Origin: Aureispira sp964445645
GTDB lineage: Bacteria; Bacteroidota; Bacteroidia; Chitinophagales; Saprospiraceae
Assembly: GCA_964445645.1 (NCBI GenBank)
Contig: CAYULH010000029.1
Span: 1-48,682 of the forward strand
DNA length: 48,682 nt
Direction: 5' to 3'
Part shown: positions 1 through 8,610 of the stretch, piece after piece
How positions within the stretch are numbered: the first letter of the stretch is position 1
Layout of the letters: each line of letters starts with the position of its first letter
The notes under the pieces: generated by a model
The model's input: the letters and a program-made list of their open reading frames with translations, nothing else
Told to the model about the DNA's origin: nothing
Databases searched by the model: none
Translations under genes and position numbers: made by a program

Positions 1-41
1 AGGGGCGTATCGCAATACGCCCGTTACTGCAACACGCCCCT
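1..41. repeat. Short palindromic element (REP-like) downstream of mutS
   Basis: Arms GGGCGTAT (3-10) and ATACGCCC (15-22) pair perfectly around a CGCA loop. An outer pair, AGGGGCGT (1-8) and ACGCCCCT (34-41), can also pair. It lies just past the mutS stop and has no T tract in the mutS direction, so it looks more like a REP-type intergenic element than a classical terminator. The element may continue beyond the window edge. Confidence 0.6.
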
Positions 42-56
42 GCTGCGAAATATACA

Positions 57-2708
57 CTATTTTACAGGCTTCGCCAACATTTTTTTGAGGGCATCCAATT
101 GGAGCATACACTCCAAGGGCGTTAAGCTGTTGAGATCAATGCTTTCCAGCTTTTGTTGGAGGGCGACAAATTTGGGGTCAGGGGCAGCATCAAAGAAGCT
201 CAATTGAGTGGTAGTCGTCTTGATGCGTTCCACCCGTTGCTTTAGCTCGCCCGCATCAATGCTTTTTTGTTCGAGCTGCGCTAGGATTTCTTGGGCACGT
301 TCGACCACATAGCGCGGCATTCCCGCCATTTTGGCAACGTGGATGCCAAAACTGTGGTGCGAGCCGCCCTCTTGGAGCGTTCTCAAAAACAAAACCTTGT
401 CTTGCAGCTCTTTAGTAGAAACGTGGTAGTTTTTGATTCTGGGGAAACGCTCGGCCAGCTCGTTTAGCTCGTGGTAGTGCGTAGCAAAAAGGGTTTTGGG
501 TTGGGCAATGCTGTTGCTGTGCAGAAATTCGGCAATGGACCACGCAATAGAAATGCCATCATAAGTGCTGGTGCCACGGCCAATTTCGTCGAGCAAAATC
601 AAGCTTCGGGGCGAGATATTGTTCAGAATAGAAGCCGTTTCGTTCATTTCTACCATAAAGGTGGATTCGCCCGAAGAAATGTTGTCCGAAGCCCCCACGC
701 GGGTAAAAACCTTATCAATCATCCCCAAATTGGCCGACAAGGCCGGCACAAAACTCCCCATTTGAGCCATCAGAGCAATGAGCGCCGTTTGGCGCAACAA
801 GGCCGACTTTCCCGACATATTGGGGCCCGTTATCATAATAATTTGCTGCTCCTCATTGCTGAGATAAATATCATTGGGCACATACTCCTCGCCTAGTTGG
901 AGTTGTTTTTCGATAACGGGGTGACGGCCAGCCTTGATGTTGATGGTGAGGCTATCATCCATGGTGGGGCAGCAATAATTGTTGAGCAAAGCCACCTTCG
1001 CAAACGAAGCCAAGCAATCCAATTGGGCCACCAAAATAGCATTGGTTTGGATGGGCGTGATAAAATCTGTGAGGGCAAAAACCAATTCGGAATACAATTG
1101 TTGCTCTAGCTCTAGGATTTTCTCTTGTGCGCCTAAGATTTTGACTTCCAGCACCTTTAGATCCTCGGTGATGTAGCGCTCGGCATTGGTAAGGGTTTGT
1201 TTGCGAACCCAATGCTCTGGCACTAGCCCTTTATTTTTGTATTTGTTGGTTACTTCTAAGTAATACCCAAACACATTGTTAAAACCAATTTTGAGGTTGT
1301 CAATGCCTGTGGCCGCTGCCTCTTTTTGTTGTATTTGTAATAAATGATCTTTGCTGTTCTTAACCAAACCACGCAACTCATCCAACTCGGCCGAAACGCC
1401 ATCGGCCATTACACCGCCTTTGTCTATCTTTACGGGTGGTTCTTCTACCAGTTCCTGAGCAATTCTATCTCGAATAATCGTACACAATTGCAAGCGTTCG
1501 CCAATGGATTGGAGCTGTTGGTTTTGGCTTTGGCCCAATGCCTCTTTGAGCGGTTCCAAGGCACACAAGGCCCGTTCTAGCTGCTTGACCTCTCTAGGAT
1601 GGATTTTGCCCAAAGGCACTTTGGAAATGAGGCGTTCCAAGTCTCCAATTTGGCGCACTTGCATATCCAATAAGGTCATTAGTGGCTCTTGATCTATAAA
1701 ATGCTGCACCACCTCATGGCGGGCTGTTACGGCCTTTCTATCTTTGAGCGGCAACAAAATCCATTTCTTGAGCAAACGGGTGCCCATGGGCGAAATGGTC
1801 TGATCCAAGATATTGACCAAAGGCACGCCCGAACTGTGGGGCGACTGCACCAACTCCAAATTTCTGATGGTAAATTTATCCAACCAAACATAGCGTTCGG
1901 GTTGTATACGCGCTATATTGGTAATGTGGCGCAAATTGGTATTCTCAGTAGAAGCCACATAATGCAGCACCGCACCAGCCGCTACCTGGGCCAAGTGCAA
2001 GCCCTCTACTCCAAAGCCCTTCATAGTGGTGACCTCAAATTGTGCCTGCAATTTGCCTTGAGCATAATCGCCTGTAAACACCCAATCATCAATACCATAT
2101 TGATAATAACTATCGCCCAATTGCTCCAATACTTGCTGTTGCAATGCCTTGGAAAAAATCACTTCTGAGGGGCGAAAACTCTGCAAGAGTTTGTCGATAT
2201 ACTGCCGATTACCTTCGCTCACCAAAAACTCCCCTGTAGAGATGTCCAACAAGGCCAAACCTATTTGCTCTTTCTTGCCAAAATGCAAGCCAGCCAAGTA
2301 ATTGTTGCTCTTGTGGTCTAGGATTTTGTCATTGACCGTGACACCGGGGGTTACAATTTCGGTCACACCACGCTTGACTAATTTCTTGAGCTTGCTGGGT
2401 TTTTCGAGCTGGTCGCATACCGCTACCCGATAGCCAGCTTGCACCAGCTTGGGCAAATAAGTATCAAGGGAATGGTGTGGAAAGCCCGCCAATTCTACCT
2501 TGGAGGAACCATTGTTGCGCGCCGTGAGGACGATACCCAATACATTGGCGGTAGTGATGGCATCTTCTGAAAAGGTTTCGTAAAAATCGCCCACCCTAAA
2601 CAACAAAATCGCATCGGCATACTGTGCCTTGAGGTCATTGTATTGCGCCATCAAGGGCGTTACTTTTTTGGTTTTTGGTTTTGCTTTGGTTGTTTTTCTT
2701 TTGGCCAC
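57..2708 (-). CDS. mutS: DNA mismatch repair protein MutS
   Basis: MutS is the ATPase that recognises mismatches and small loops in DNA and recruits MutL for strand-directed repair. At 883 residues the length is normal for bacterial MutS. Visible landmarks are the mismatch-binding motif with FYE at residues 42-44, the Walker A motif GPNMSGKS near residue 625, the Walker B region LLDEIGRGTSTYDG near 705, and a conserved ATHYHEL stretch after it. The N-terminus carries a basic, Lys/Thr-rich extension (about 15 residues) before the usual TPLM start of domain I; the start shown is the first ATG and no better one is evident. The neighbour upstream is the permease, separated by a terminator-like hairpin, so mutS is probably transcribed alone. 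The C-terminal region after residue 800 is short but continuous. Identification is secure. Confidence 0.97.
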   Translation of the reverse strand: MAKRKTTKAKPKTKKVTPLMAQYNDLKAQYADAILLFRVGDFYETFSEDAITTANVLGIVLTARNNGSSKVELAGFPHHSLDTYLPKLVQAGYRVAVCDQLEKPSKLKKLVKRGVTEIVTPGVTVNDKILDHKSNNYLAGLHFGKKEQIGLALLDISTGEFLVSEGNRQYIDKLLQSFRPSEVIFSKALQQQVLEQLGDSYYQYGIDDWVFTGDYAQGKLQAQFEVTTMKGFGVEGLHLAQVAAGAVLHYVASTENTNLRHITNIARIQPERYVWLDKFTIRNLELVQSPHSSGVPLVNILDQTISPMGTRLLKKWILLPLKDRKAVTARHEVVQHFIDQEPLMTLLDMQVRQIGDLERLISKVPLGKIHPREVKQLERALCALEPLKEALGQSQNQQLQSIGERLQLCTIIRDRIAQELVEEPPVKIDKGGVMADGVSAELDELRGLVKNSKDHLLQIQQKEAAATGIDNLKIGFNNVFGYYLEVTNKYKNKGLVPEHWVRKQTLTNAERYITEDLKVLEVKILGAQEKILELEQQLYSELVFALTDFITPIQTNAILVAQLDCLASFAKVALLNNYCCPTMDDSLTINIKAGRHPVIEKQLQLGEEYVPNDIYLSNEEQQIIMITGPNMSGKSALLRQTALIALMAQMGSFVPALSANLGMIDKVFTRVGASDNISSGESTFMVEMNETASILNNISPRSLILLDEIGRGTSTYDGISIAWSIAEFLHSNSIAQPKTLFATHYHELNELAERFPRIKNYHVSTKELQDKVLFLRTLQEGGSHHSFGIHVAKMAGMPRYVVERAQEILAQLEQKSIDAGELKQRVERIKTTTTQLSFFDAAPDPKFVALQQKLESIDLNSLTPLECMLQLDALKKMLAKPVK

Positions 2709-2748
2709 TGGTGTTTTTTTTGGTCATAAAGTCATAAAAGGCAAGGGG

Positions 2749-2756
2749 CAAAAATA
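2749..2756 (-). promoter_or_regulatory. Candidate -7 promoter element for mutS
   Basis: Read on the minus strand this is TATTTTTG, matching the Bacteroidota -7 consensus TAnnTTTG, about 40 bases before the mutS start. No convincing -33 TTG lies at the expected distance, so support is weak. Confidence 0.3.
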
Positions 2757-2787
2757 CAAAAAACCCACCTTTTGAGTGGATTTTTTG
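2756..2787 (-). terminator. Rho-independent terminator of the sugar permease gene
   Basis: On the minus strand an ATCCAC/GTGGGT stem (one G-U pair) is followed by TTTTTTG, just downstream of the permease stop at 2819. It separates that gene from mutS. The flanking A and T runs give some bidirectional potential. Confidence 0.6.
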
Positions 2788-2818
2788 CTTTATTTTCAAT
2801 AATAATAATTGTTATAAT

Positions 2819-4285
2819 TTATGCTTCCGTAGTCTCTTGGGGGCGGTGTCCTATTAAACCATAAAACAAAATGTAGCAATAGCAGATAATGGGGGTAATA
2901 AACGACCATTGCAAGCCTATCCAATCGCTGACCAAGCCTTGCAGTGGCGGAATAAAAGCCCCGCCAAATACAGCCATGACCAACAAAGAAGAACCTTGGC
3001 TGGTATACACGCCCAAATCCTTGATACCTAGTGTAAAAATATTAGACCACATAATGGAGTTGAACAAACCTATACTCAGCAAAGCCCAGAGGGCCAATTT
3101 GGTTTCGCCTCCAAATACGCCCACACACAACAAGGCAATGACAATAATACAGAAGATACTCAAGGAGCGTGCAGCATTGGATTTTCCCAATAAAAAGGCC
3201 ACATAATTAAGCCCTAAGAACAGCAAATAAAAGGCTACTTCACTAAATTCTAAGCCCGCATAAATAACCGAACCAGCTTTGTCTACATCGAGTCCTGTTA
3301 CCAAATAAATAAACCCAAAGATTCCTACAGATATAGCCGCCATCATGGGGTATTTCTTGCCTGCCTCCAATTCTTGATTCAAGGAAACTGCTCCCAATAA
3401 ACGCCCAATCATAGCGCCCCCCCAATAAAACGCCAAATAAGCCCCAGCTTTGGTCGGTTCAAAATCAAACATCTTCTCCATAAAAGGCATCAACCAACTG
3501 CCTATAGCCACCTCACCACCCACATAAAAGAAAATGGCCAAAATGCCCCATTTTAATTGTGGAAACTTCAAAACAGCAAACCCTCCTTCTATTTTTTCCT
3601 TATTGGCATAAGCCGGCATATCTGCTCGCCAAACAATCAGTGCCAAAGTCAAAAATAAGGAGCCTGTTATCAAGTAAGTGGAGGAAATAGCATCCAAAGT
3701 AGGCTCGGAACCATTGGTAAACACCTTAAAAATCAACAAGGAGGCCGCCAAAGGCGCAATGGTGGTGCCCAACGAATTGAAACCTTGGGCTAGATTGAGT
3801 CGGCTAGAGGCGGTTGCTCGGCTGCCCATAATGGCCGCATAGGGGTTGGCACAAATTTGCAACAGTGTGATGCCCGAAGCCAAAATAAACAAAGAAGCCA
3901 AAAACATAGGATAGGATTCGGCCAATGCTGAAGGGTAAAACGCAAAACAGCCCAAACTGCAGATGCCCAAACTATACGCCATGCCTTTTTTGTAGCCAAT
4001 TGTATTGATAGGGTCTTCGCCCCTGCTCGTAGAAACCAAAAAGTAGGTCAAGGAAACAAAAAAGTAGGCAATGAAAAAAGCAGATTGTACCAAGCCAGCA
4101 TGAAAATCCTGTAAGTCAAAGATTTTCTTAAAGGCTGAAATAAGCGGATCATTGACTACGGTAATAAATCCCCACATAAAAAACAGGGTGGTCAGTAGAC
4201 TAAATGCGCCTTTGTATTGTGGTGCATTTTCAGAATTTTCATCTAATGGACGATCAGTAATTGGAGGAGGTGCAGAACCAGCCAT
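2819..4285 (-). CDS. Sugar MFS transporter, FucP (fucose/glucose/galactose permease) family
   Basis: This 488-residue protein is an inner-membrane major facilitator that probably imports a monosaccharide by proton symport. After a hydrophilic N-terminus of about 25 residues it has about twelve hydrophobic segments. The first contains the FucP-type signature FFMWGFITVVNDPLISAF (near residues 34-52), in which the Asn-Asp pair is typical of the family. A second conserved stretch, QICANPYAAIMG, follows segment four and is characteristic of FucP relatives. The gene stands alone: no sugar kinase, isomerase or regulator is beside it, so the substrate cannot be read from context. Glucose, galactose, fucose and N-acetylglucosamine are all possible. 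The family assignment is firm and the substrate is open. Confidence 0.9.
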   Translation of the reverse strand: MAGSAPPPITDRPLDENSENAPQYKGAFSLLTTLFFMWGFITVVNDPLISAFKKIFDLQDFHAGLVQSAFFIAYFFVSLTYFLVSTSRGEDPINTIGYKKGMAYSLGICSLGCFAFYPSALAESYPMFLASLFILASGITLLQICANPYAAIMGSRATASSRLNLAQGFNSLGTTIAPLAASLLIFKVFTNGSEPTLDAISSTYLITGSLFLTLALIVWRADMPAYANKEKIEGGFAVLKFPQLKWGILAIFFYVGGEVAIGSWLMPFMEKMFDFEPTKAGAYLAFYWGGAMIGRLLGAVSLNQELEAGKKYPMMAAISVGIFGFIYLVTGLDVDKAGSVIYAGLEFSEVAFYLLFLGLNYVAFLLGKSNAARSLSIFCIIVIALLCVGVFGGETKLALWALLSIGLFNSIMWSNIFTLGIKDLGVYTSQGSSLLVMAVFGGAFIPPLQGLVSDWIGLQWSFITPIICYCYILFYGLIGHRPQETTEA

Positions 4286-4460
4286 AAGTTGTTGTTTTTG
4301 ATAAGAAAGGAAAGCGTTAAATTCTTACGAATATTGTTTGTATTATTTTTACAGACAATTAGCTGACCAAAATAACAAAAGCCCACTATTGAAGCTGATA
4401 TTTGTCCATTCTTTTTTATTTTTAATGGTCGAATAGCTTCCAAAATCTACCTATTACAAC

Positions 4461-4934
4461 ATGACCTCTACCAGCCAGTACTATTTTGTTTGTTTACAAC
4501 CACAACAACAGCAATTGGTGCTGGATTTAGCCAGCCAGTATCAAGCTTTTCAGGAATGGTTACAAAAGGTAGAAACCAGTTTAGCACAACTCCCCATGCC
4601 CCTAAGCATTCAATACCAACCCTCACAAATCTTATTGATTTGGCCTACTACGGTAGCACTCCTTCCTATTGTACAAACCATCGCCCAGTTGAGTCAACAC
4701 AGTTATATAGCCATCAACCAAGGGGAAGCCATTTATGATGCACAGCGCCAATGGTATTACAGCACTATTCCCGAACAATTAACCGCCTTTGTAGAGGTGG
4801 GCAAACACCACCAATATCCCTTGCTTATTGGCGAGCAAGCCAGCCCGATGCTTCCCAAAGAACAGCTAACTTATCTGACGAGAAGCTATTTTGCAGGCGC
4901 AACCACAGCCTTGGAGGTCTATGCTTGGGAATAA
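4461..4934 (+). CDS. Hypothetical protein
   Basis: The product has 157 residues and I do not recognise its family. It is Gln-rich near the start (QPQQQQ around residues 13-18) and has no signal peptide or clear membrane helix, so it is probably cytoplasmic. The hydrophobic stretch ILLIWPTTVALLPIV near residues 57-71 is broken by prolines and looks like a buried beta-alpha segment. It is divergent from the permease (175-base spacer) and convergent with the following lipoprotein gene, with a small hairpin between them. Reading frame and composition match those of neighbouring genes, which supports it being real. Confidence 0.6.
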   Translation: MTSTSQYYFVCLQPQQQQLVLDLASQYQAFQEWLQKVETSLAQLPMPLSIQYQPSQILLIWPTTVALLPIVQTIAQLSQHSYIAINQGEAIYDAQRQWYYSTIPEQLTAFVEVGKHHQYPLLIGEQASPMLPKEQLTYLTRSYFAGATTALEVYAWE

Positions 4935-4983
4935 TTCTTACAAAAAACAAAAGAGAAAAAGTACAAGCCCTTTTCTCCTTTAC

Positions 4984-5005
4984 AAATACTTTAGATGTAG
5001 TATTT
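4984..5005. terminator. Hairpin between convergent genes
   Basis: Arms AAATACT (4984-4990) and AGTATTT (4999-5005) pair perfectly around an 8-base loop and end in T-rich sequence. The position between two convergent stops suits a bidirectional terminator. Confidence 0.45.
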
Positions 5006-5006
5006 T

Positions 5007-5702
5007 CTAAAAAATCCGAATGCCAGCAATTTTACCCTCTTGCTTAAAATCAGCCGCATCAAGTACCACTCCGTCCGCTTTGTTGTCGGTTTTAGTGCCT
5101 GTAAAATCAGCATCGCTCAATACAAACTGCACCGATGATTGTGTGGTTGTTGCATAATAAAAACCGCCTACATTGGTATACGCAAACTTAACATCGGTAT
5201 ACGCTTCTTGCAATTCCTTGATACTGCTGCCTTTGCCAAGGCCATTGGCCATTTTGTAACGGGTAGAAAGCACCATAATGCGTCCTACAACATCGTCAAA
5301 TTGTTGCGTTTCTACATTATAATTTGGTGTTATTCTCAACAAAGGCTCGCCTGCTGCAAAAACCAAATAAAAAGGTTCTTCGGAGCCTTCAGTCTGCATG
5401 GTGCGTTGCTCCAAGGTGTAGCCTTTTTCTTCGGCTACTGTAGTAATGGCACCACCCACTGTAAAAGCACCAGCACGCTTGTCCTCAATCAGATATTCCG
5501 TATCTGTTGCCGATTCGGAAGCTACTGGCACCGCTTCTGGAGCAGCTTCTGCTGCCATGCGCTCTGGGGCTGGGGAGCCTTCTGTCGGCTCTTGTGTGCT
5601 TTCATTGGTCGTCGTTTCTTGAGCAACCGAAGCATTCTCGCAGCTGTAGATAGCCGAAAAGCAAAAAAGTAGAATACAAATAAACAGGTTGTACATTTTC
5701 AT
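5007..5702 (-). CDS. Putative lipoprotein, DUF1131-like
   Basis: This 231-residue protein begins with a lipoprotein signal (lipobox region AIYSC, Cys at about residue 21), followed by a long Glu/Ala/Pro/Ser/Thr-rich linker to about residue 68 that would act as a tether. The folded C-terminal part (about 70-231) resembles DUF1131-type lipoproteins of Bacteroidota in my recollection: a pattern of GEPLLRITP, then GRIMVLSTRYKMANGLGKGS, and a final KIAGIRIF strand. No enzymatic motif is visible. It lies 55 bases downstream of pgk on the same strand with no terminator between, so it may be co-transcribed with it. Lipoprotein status is well supported and the family name is moderate. Confidence 0.7.
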   Translation of the reverse strand: MKMYNLFICILLFCFSAIYSCENASVAQETTTNESTQEPTEGSPAPERMAAEAAPEAVPVASESATDTEYLIEDKRAGAFTVGGAITTVAEEKGYTLEQRTMQTEGSEEPFYLVFAAGEPLLRITPNYNVETQQFDDVVGRIMVLSTRYKMANGLGKGSSIKELQEAYTDVKFAYTNVGGFYYATTTQSSVQFVLSDADFTGTKTDNKADGVVLDAADFKQEGKIAGIRIF

Positions 5703-5757
5703 AAAATTGGTAATTTGTTATTATAATAAAAATAGACTGCTCCAATAGACCGTATTC

Positions 5758-6966
5758 CTACTCCACCGCAGCAATACCTGGCAGCACCTTGCCCTCTAGC
5801 AATTCTAGCATAGCACCGCCACCTGTAGAAACAAAGCTCACTTCCTCGGCTTTGCCTGCCTGATTGATGGCCGCTACCGAATCGCCACCACCTATCAAAG
5901 AGAACGCCCCATTTTGTGTAGCCGCCGCCACAGCATCCGCAATTTTTAGGGTACCCTGAGCAAACGACTCCCACTCAAACACGCCCATTGGGCCATTCCA
6001 AATCAAACTCTTAGAATTTTGGATAACGGCCGAAAAAGCTTCTACAGCTTTGGGCCCAATATCCAAGCCCATCAAATCGTCTGGGATATTGGCACTTTCT
6101 ACTACATGAGGCTCGGCATTTTTGTCAAATGCAGCAGCAGCCACTGAGTCTTGTGGCAACAAAACCGTTACCTTATTAGCTTTGGCTTTGGCCAATAACT
6201 GGCGCGCTGTTTCCAATTTATCCTCTTCCAACAACGATTTGCCCACTGCTCCTCCTTGGGCTTTGAGCAAGGTATAGGCCATGCCGCCACCAATGAGCAA
6301 GTGATCCACATTGTCCACCAATTTTTCCAACAAAGTAATCTTATCAGACACCTTTGCGCCTCCTACAATAGCCGTAAAAGGACGGGCAGGATTGTTGGTT
6401 AGTTTTTGTGCTTCTTCCAATTCCTTGGCAATCAAAAAGCCATAGCCTTTGTCGTCGCTCTCAAAAAATTGGGCAACGGTACAGGTAGAGGCATGGGCAC
6501 GATGGGCTGTTCCAAAAGCATCATTGATATATACCGTTCCCAATTGAGCCAATGCACGAGCAAATTCCTCTTCTCCTTTGGTTTCTTCTTTGTGAAAACG
6601 GGTATTTTCTAATAATAACACCTCTCCCATTGCCAAATTGGCTACTGCTTCTTCGGCTTCTGGCCCTACTGTTTTGTGACAAAAATGGACAGATTGTCCC
6701 AATAAATTTGAGAGGGGAGCTACCACAGATTTCAAACTAAAACGCTCTACATCCAAGCTACCATCTTTTAATAATTTTTTCTGGGGTCGTCCCAAATGCG
6801 ACATTAGCACAGCAGCTCCGCCCTGTTCCAAAATATAGTTAATGGTTTTCAAAGCACCTCTAAGTCGTGTATTATCTGTTACTTGTAAATTTTCATTGAG
6901 TGGAACATTAAAATCTACACGTACTAATACTTTTTTTCCTTTTAATGATAATGATGTGATAGACAT
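5758..6966 (-). CDS. pgk: Phosphoglycerate kinase
   Basis: Pgk interconverts 1,3-bisphosphoglycerate plus ADP and 3-phosphoglycerate plus ATP in glycolysis and gluconeogenesis, in the cytoplasm. The 402 residues match the usual length. Family motifs are present in order: VRVDFNVPL at 15-23 (substrate binding), SHLGRP at 56-61, GGAKVSDKI near 200, the GGGMAYT segment near 227, NGPMGVFE near 328 and the nucleotide-binding GGGDS near 365. No other glycolytic gene adjoins it. A 647-base AT-rich spacer lies upstream. Confidence 0.98.
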   Translation of the reverse strand: MSITSLSLKGKKVLVRVDFNVPLNENLQVTDNTRLRGALKTINYILEQGGAAVLMSHLGRPQKKLLKDGSLDVERFSLKSVVAPLSNLLGQSVHFCHKTVGPEAEEAVANLAMGEVLLLENTRFHKEETKGEEEFARALAQLGTVYINDAFGTAHRAHASTCTVAQFFESDDKGYGFLIAKELEEAQKLTNNPARPFTAIVGGAKVSDKITLLEKLVDNVDHLLIGGGMAYTLLKAQGGAVGKSLLEEDKLETARQLLAKAKANKVTVLLPQDSVAAAAFDKNAEPHVVESANIPDDLMGLDIGPKAVEAFSAVIQNSKSLIWNGPMGVFEWESFAQGTLKIADAVAAATQNGAFSLIGGGDSVAAINQAGKAEEVSFVSTGGGAMLELLEGKVLPGIAAVE

Positions 6967-7613
6967 AAGATAGATGAAGATTGAGAAATCAATAATAGTT
7001 TTTTCTTAGCTGTATAATAACGGATTTGCTTGTGCTCAAGCCGCAATATTTCTCAAAATAATTTGAAAATATTAGAACTAAAATGCCCGATTAAAAACTT
7101 TTTTCGTGATATTAAAGTAAGCTACTTCTTGGATTTTTTGCTTTTGCTATTAAAACAATAAATCAGAAAATTGCACTGAATTGATAATTAATCTATTATC
7201 ATTTTAGTACTTTTTACCATAAGATATTATTATCAAAAAGCTTAAGCTTGCTATGAAGTTAGAAAAGTAACAATTCCCACGAAAGTAGGAAAATTTACAA
7301 GATTACATACGTTAATTTGTACTATTTTTCTTAACCTATTTATTAGATATTTTTATAACTTGGATAAGATGGCGGATCAGACTGTTCGCATTATCTAGGC
7401 GTGATTTTCTTAATAACTACCTTACCATTGTAAGTTGTTTAAATTTATTTGCACAAGTTAGCCGTTGGTTCGGTTAGCAAGCTCGGTTCAACACAACTGC
7501 GAAGCACTCACGAAGTAATGCCATTTTTAAACAACTTCAATATAAGAAAATTACAACCATATCCTATTGATTATATTCATAAAAAGGTCTAATATATTAG
7601 CTATTCATTAGAC
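6967..7613. other. AT-rich spacer between divergent pgk and a SUKH-like gene
   Basis: No credible gene is seen in these 647 bases. The spacer holds the upstream regions of both divergent genes, a 12-base perfect palindrome AAGCTTAAGCTT at 7238-7249, and a more GC-rich block at 7432-7537 bounded by a perfect 12-base inverted repeat, listed separately. Confidence 0.6.
7432..7537. repeat. Block bounded by 12-base inverted repeats; possible MITE relic or structured RNA
   Basis: AAGTTGTTTAAA (7432-7443) and TTTAAACAACTT (7526-7537) are perfect inverted repeats enclosing 82 bases that are visibly richer in G and C than the surrounding spacer. No open reading frame fills it and I see no obvious target-site duplication. 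It could be the relic of a small mobile element or a structured transcript. Confidence 0.35.
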
Positions 7614-8198
7614 ATGACAATAGAAGAATACGCTAAGGTTTTTGTTGGTTGTCCTGTTCCAAGTATGCTAATTGATTTGTTGATGTTTGAGCATATACAC
7701 GAACTTGAAGATCAGTATTCAGATGGATTTTCGTTGATTACCAACAGTGATTTTAGATGGACTGTTTGGCCTGCTGCTGTAGAATTTTCCAAAAATCTGA
7801 TTCCTTTTGCCCAAGCCGATAGTTGGGGTTCTATTTATGCCTTTTGGTATCAAAAAGAATATACCGACCTTAGCGATGCGCCTATAGTGGTATTTGGAAG
7901 TGATGGACATTACTATGTGGTGGCCAATAATTTATTAGAATTATTGCAATTGCTCTCCTTTGATGTGGAACCCATTGTAGATGATGATGGTATCTATTTT
8001 TATAAGGATGAAGAAAATTACGAACCTAGCCCTCATAGTAGAAAATATAAAAAATGGTTGCGTGAACATTTCCAGCTCTCTACAATTTCTAGTAATTTTG
8101 AAGCAGAGATGCTGGTCGAGGCGGCACAAAAACGTCATCAATACACTTTTTTGATTTGGCTCGAACACTTTGCTCAACAAAAATTTATTTTTAACTAA
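7614..8198 (+). CDS. Hypothetical protein, SMI1/KNR4 (SUKH)-like
   Basis: The protein has 194 residues, is acidic and has no signal peptide or membrane helix. The middle portion (about residues 60-105) has the pattern typical of SMI1/KNR4 (SUKH) proteins: LIPFAQADSWGSIYAFWY, then a strand DAPIVVFGSDGHYYVVA, then the helix NNLLELLQLL. In bacteria SUKH proteins are often immunity factors against secreted or contact-dependent toxins, but many are orphans. No toxin gene is adjacent, so that role is not supported by context. It is followed 16 bases later by the DUF721 gene and could be co-transcribed with it. I assign the fold by sequence pattern only. Confidence 0.6.
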   Translation: MTIEEYAKVFVGCPVPSMLIDLLMFEHIHELEDQYSDGFSLITNSDFRWTVWPAAVEFSKNLIPFAQADSWGSIYAFWYQKEYTDLSDAPIVVFGSDGHYYVVANNLLELLQLLSFDVEPIVDDDGIYFYKDEENYEPSPHSRKYKKWLREHFQLSTISSNFEAEMLVEAAQKRHQYTFLIWLEHFAQQKFIFN

Positions 8199-8214
8199 AC
8201 TAATCCTATTGATA

Positions 8215-8547
8215 ATGAAGCCTTTTGATTTACATAGAGAAAACAACAAACTTCGTTATCGCCAAACCAATGACGAGCCTGTAGGCAATGTGCTGTTGCG
8301 GATGCTCAAAGCCTATGGCATCGAAGACAAATACCACGAAGCCCGCGCCAAGCAATTGTGGTTTGAAACCATGGGCCCCAGCATTGGGCAATACACCCAA
8401 AATATCTACGTGCGTAAACGCAAATTGTACATCACTATTTCCTCTGCTACCCTCCGTCAAGAAATTTCCTTCTCCAAGGAAAAAATCAAAAAATTTATCA
8501 ATGATGGCATTGGAAGCGAATTTATTCAAGCAGTTCATATTTGGTGA
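8215..8547 (+). CDS. DUF721 family protein (DciA-like)
   Basis: The predicted product has 110 residues from the ATG at 8215; an upstream in-frame ATG at 8170 lies inside the preceding gene and is less likely. The layout is that of DUF721: a helix with LLRMLKAYGIEDKY, the invariant-looking Trp in AKQLWFETMGPSIGQYTQ, then beta strands with KRKLYITISSATLRQEISFSKEKI and a final FIQAVHIW strand. DUF721 includes DciA, which helps load the replicative helicase DnaB in bacteria lacking DnaC. The short Bacteroidota versions keep the core domain only. Whether this copy loads helicase is inference from family. Confidence 0.8.
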   Translation: MKPFDLHRENNKLRYRQTNDEPVGNVLLRMLKAYGIEDKYHEARAKQLWFETMGPSIGQYTQNIYVRKRKLYITISSATLRQEISFSKEKIKKFINDGIGSEFIQAVHIW

Positions 8548-8610
8548 TACCCATTTTCCCCACTTCCCATGCCTACTCTATTCAACTTTTGTTGCTAACA
8601 CTGAATTGGA

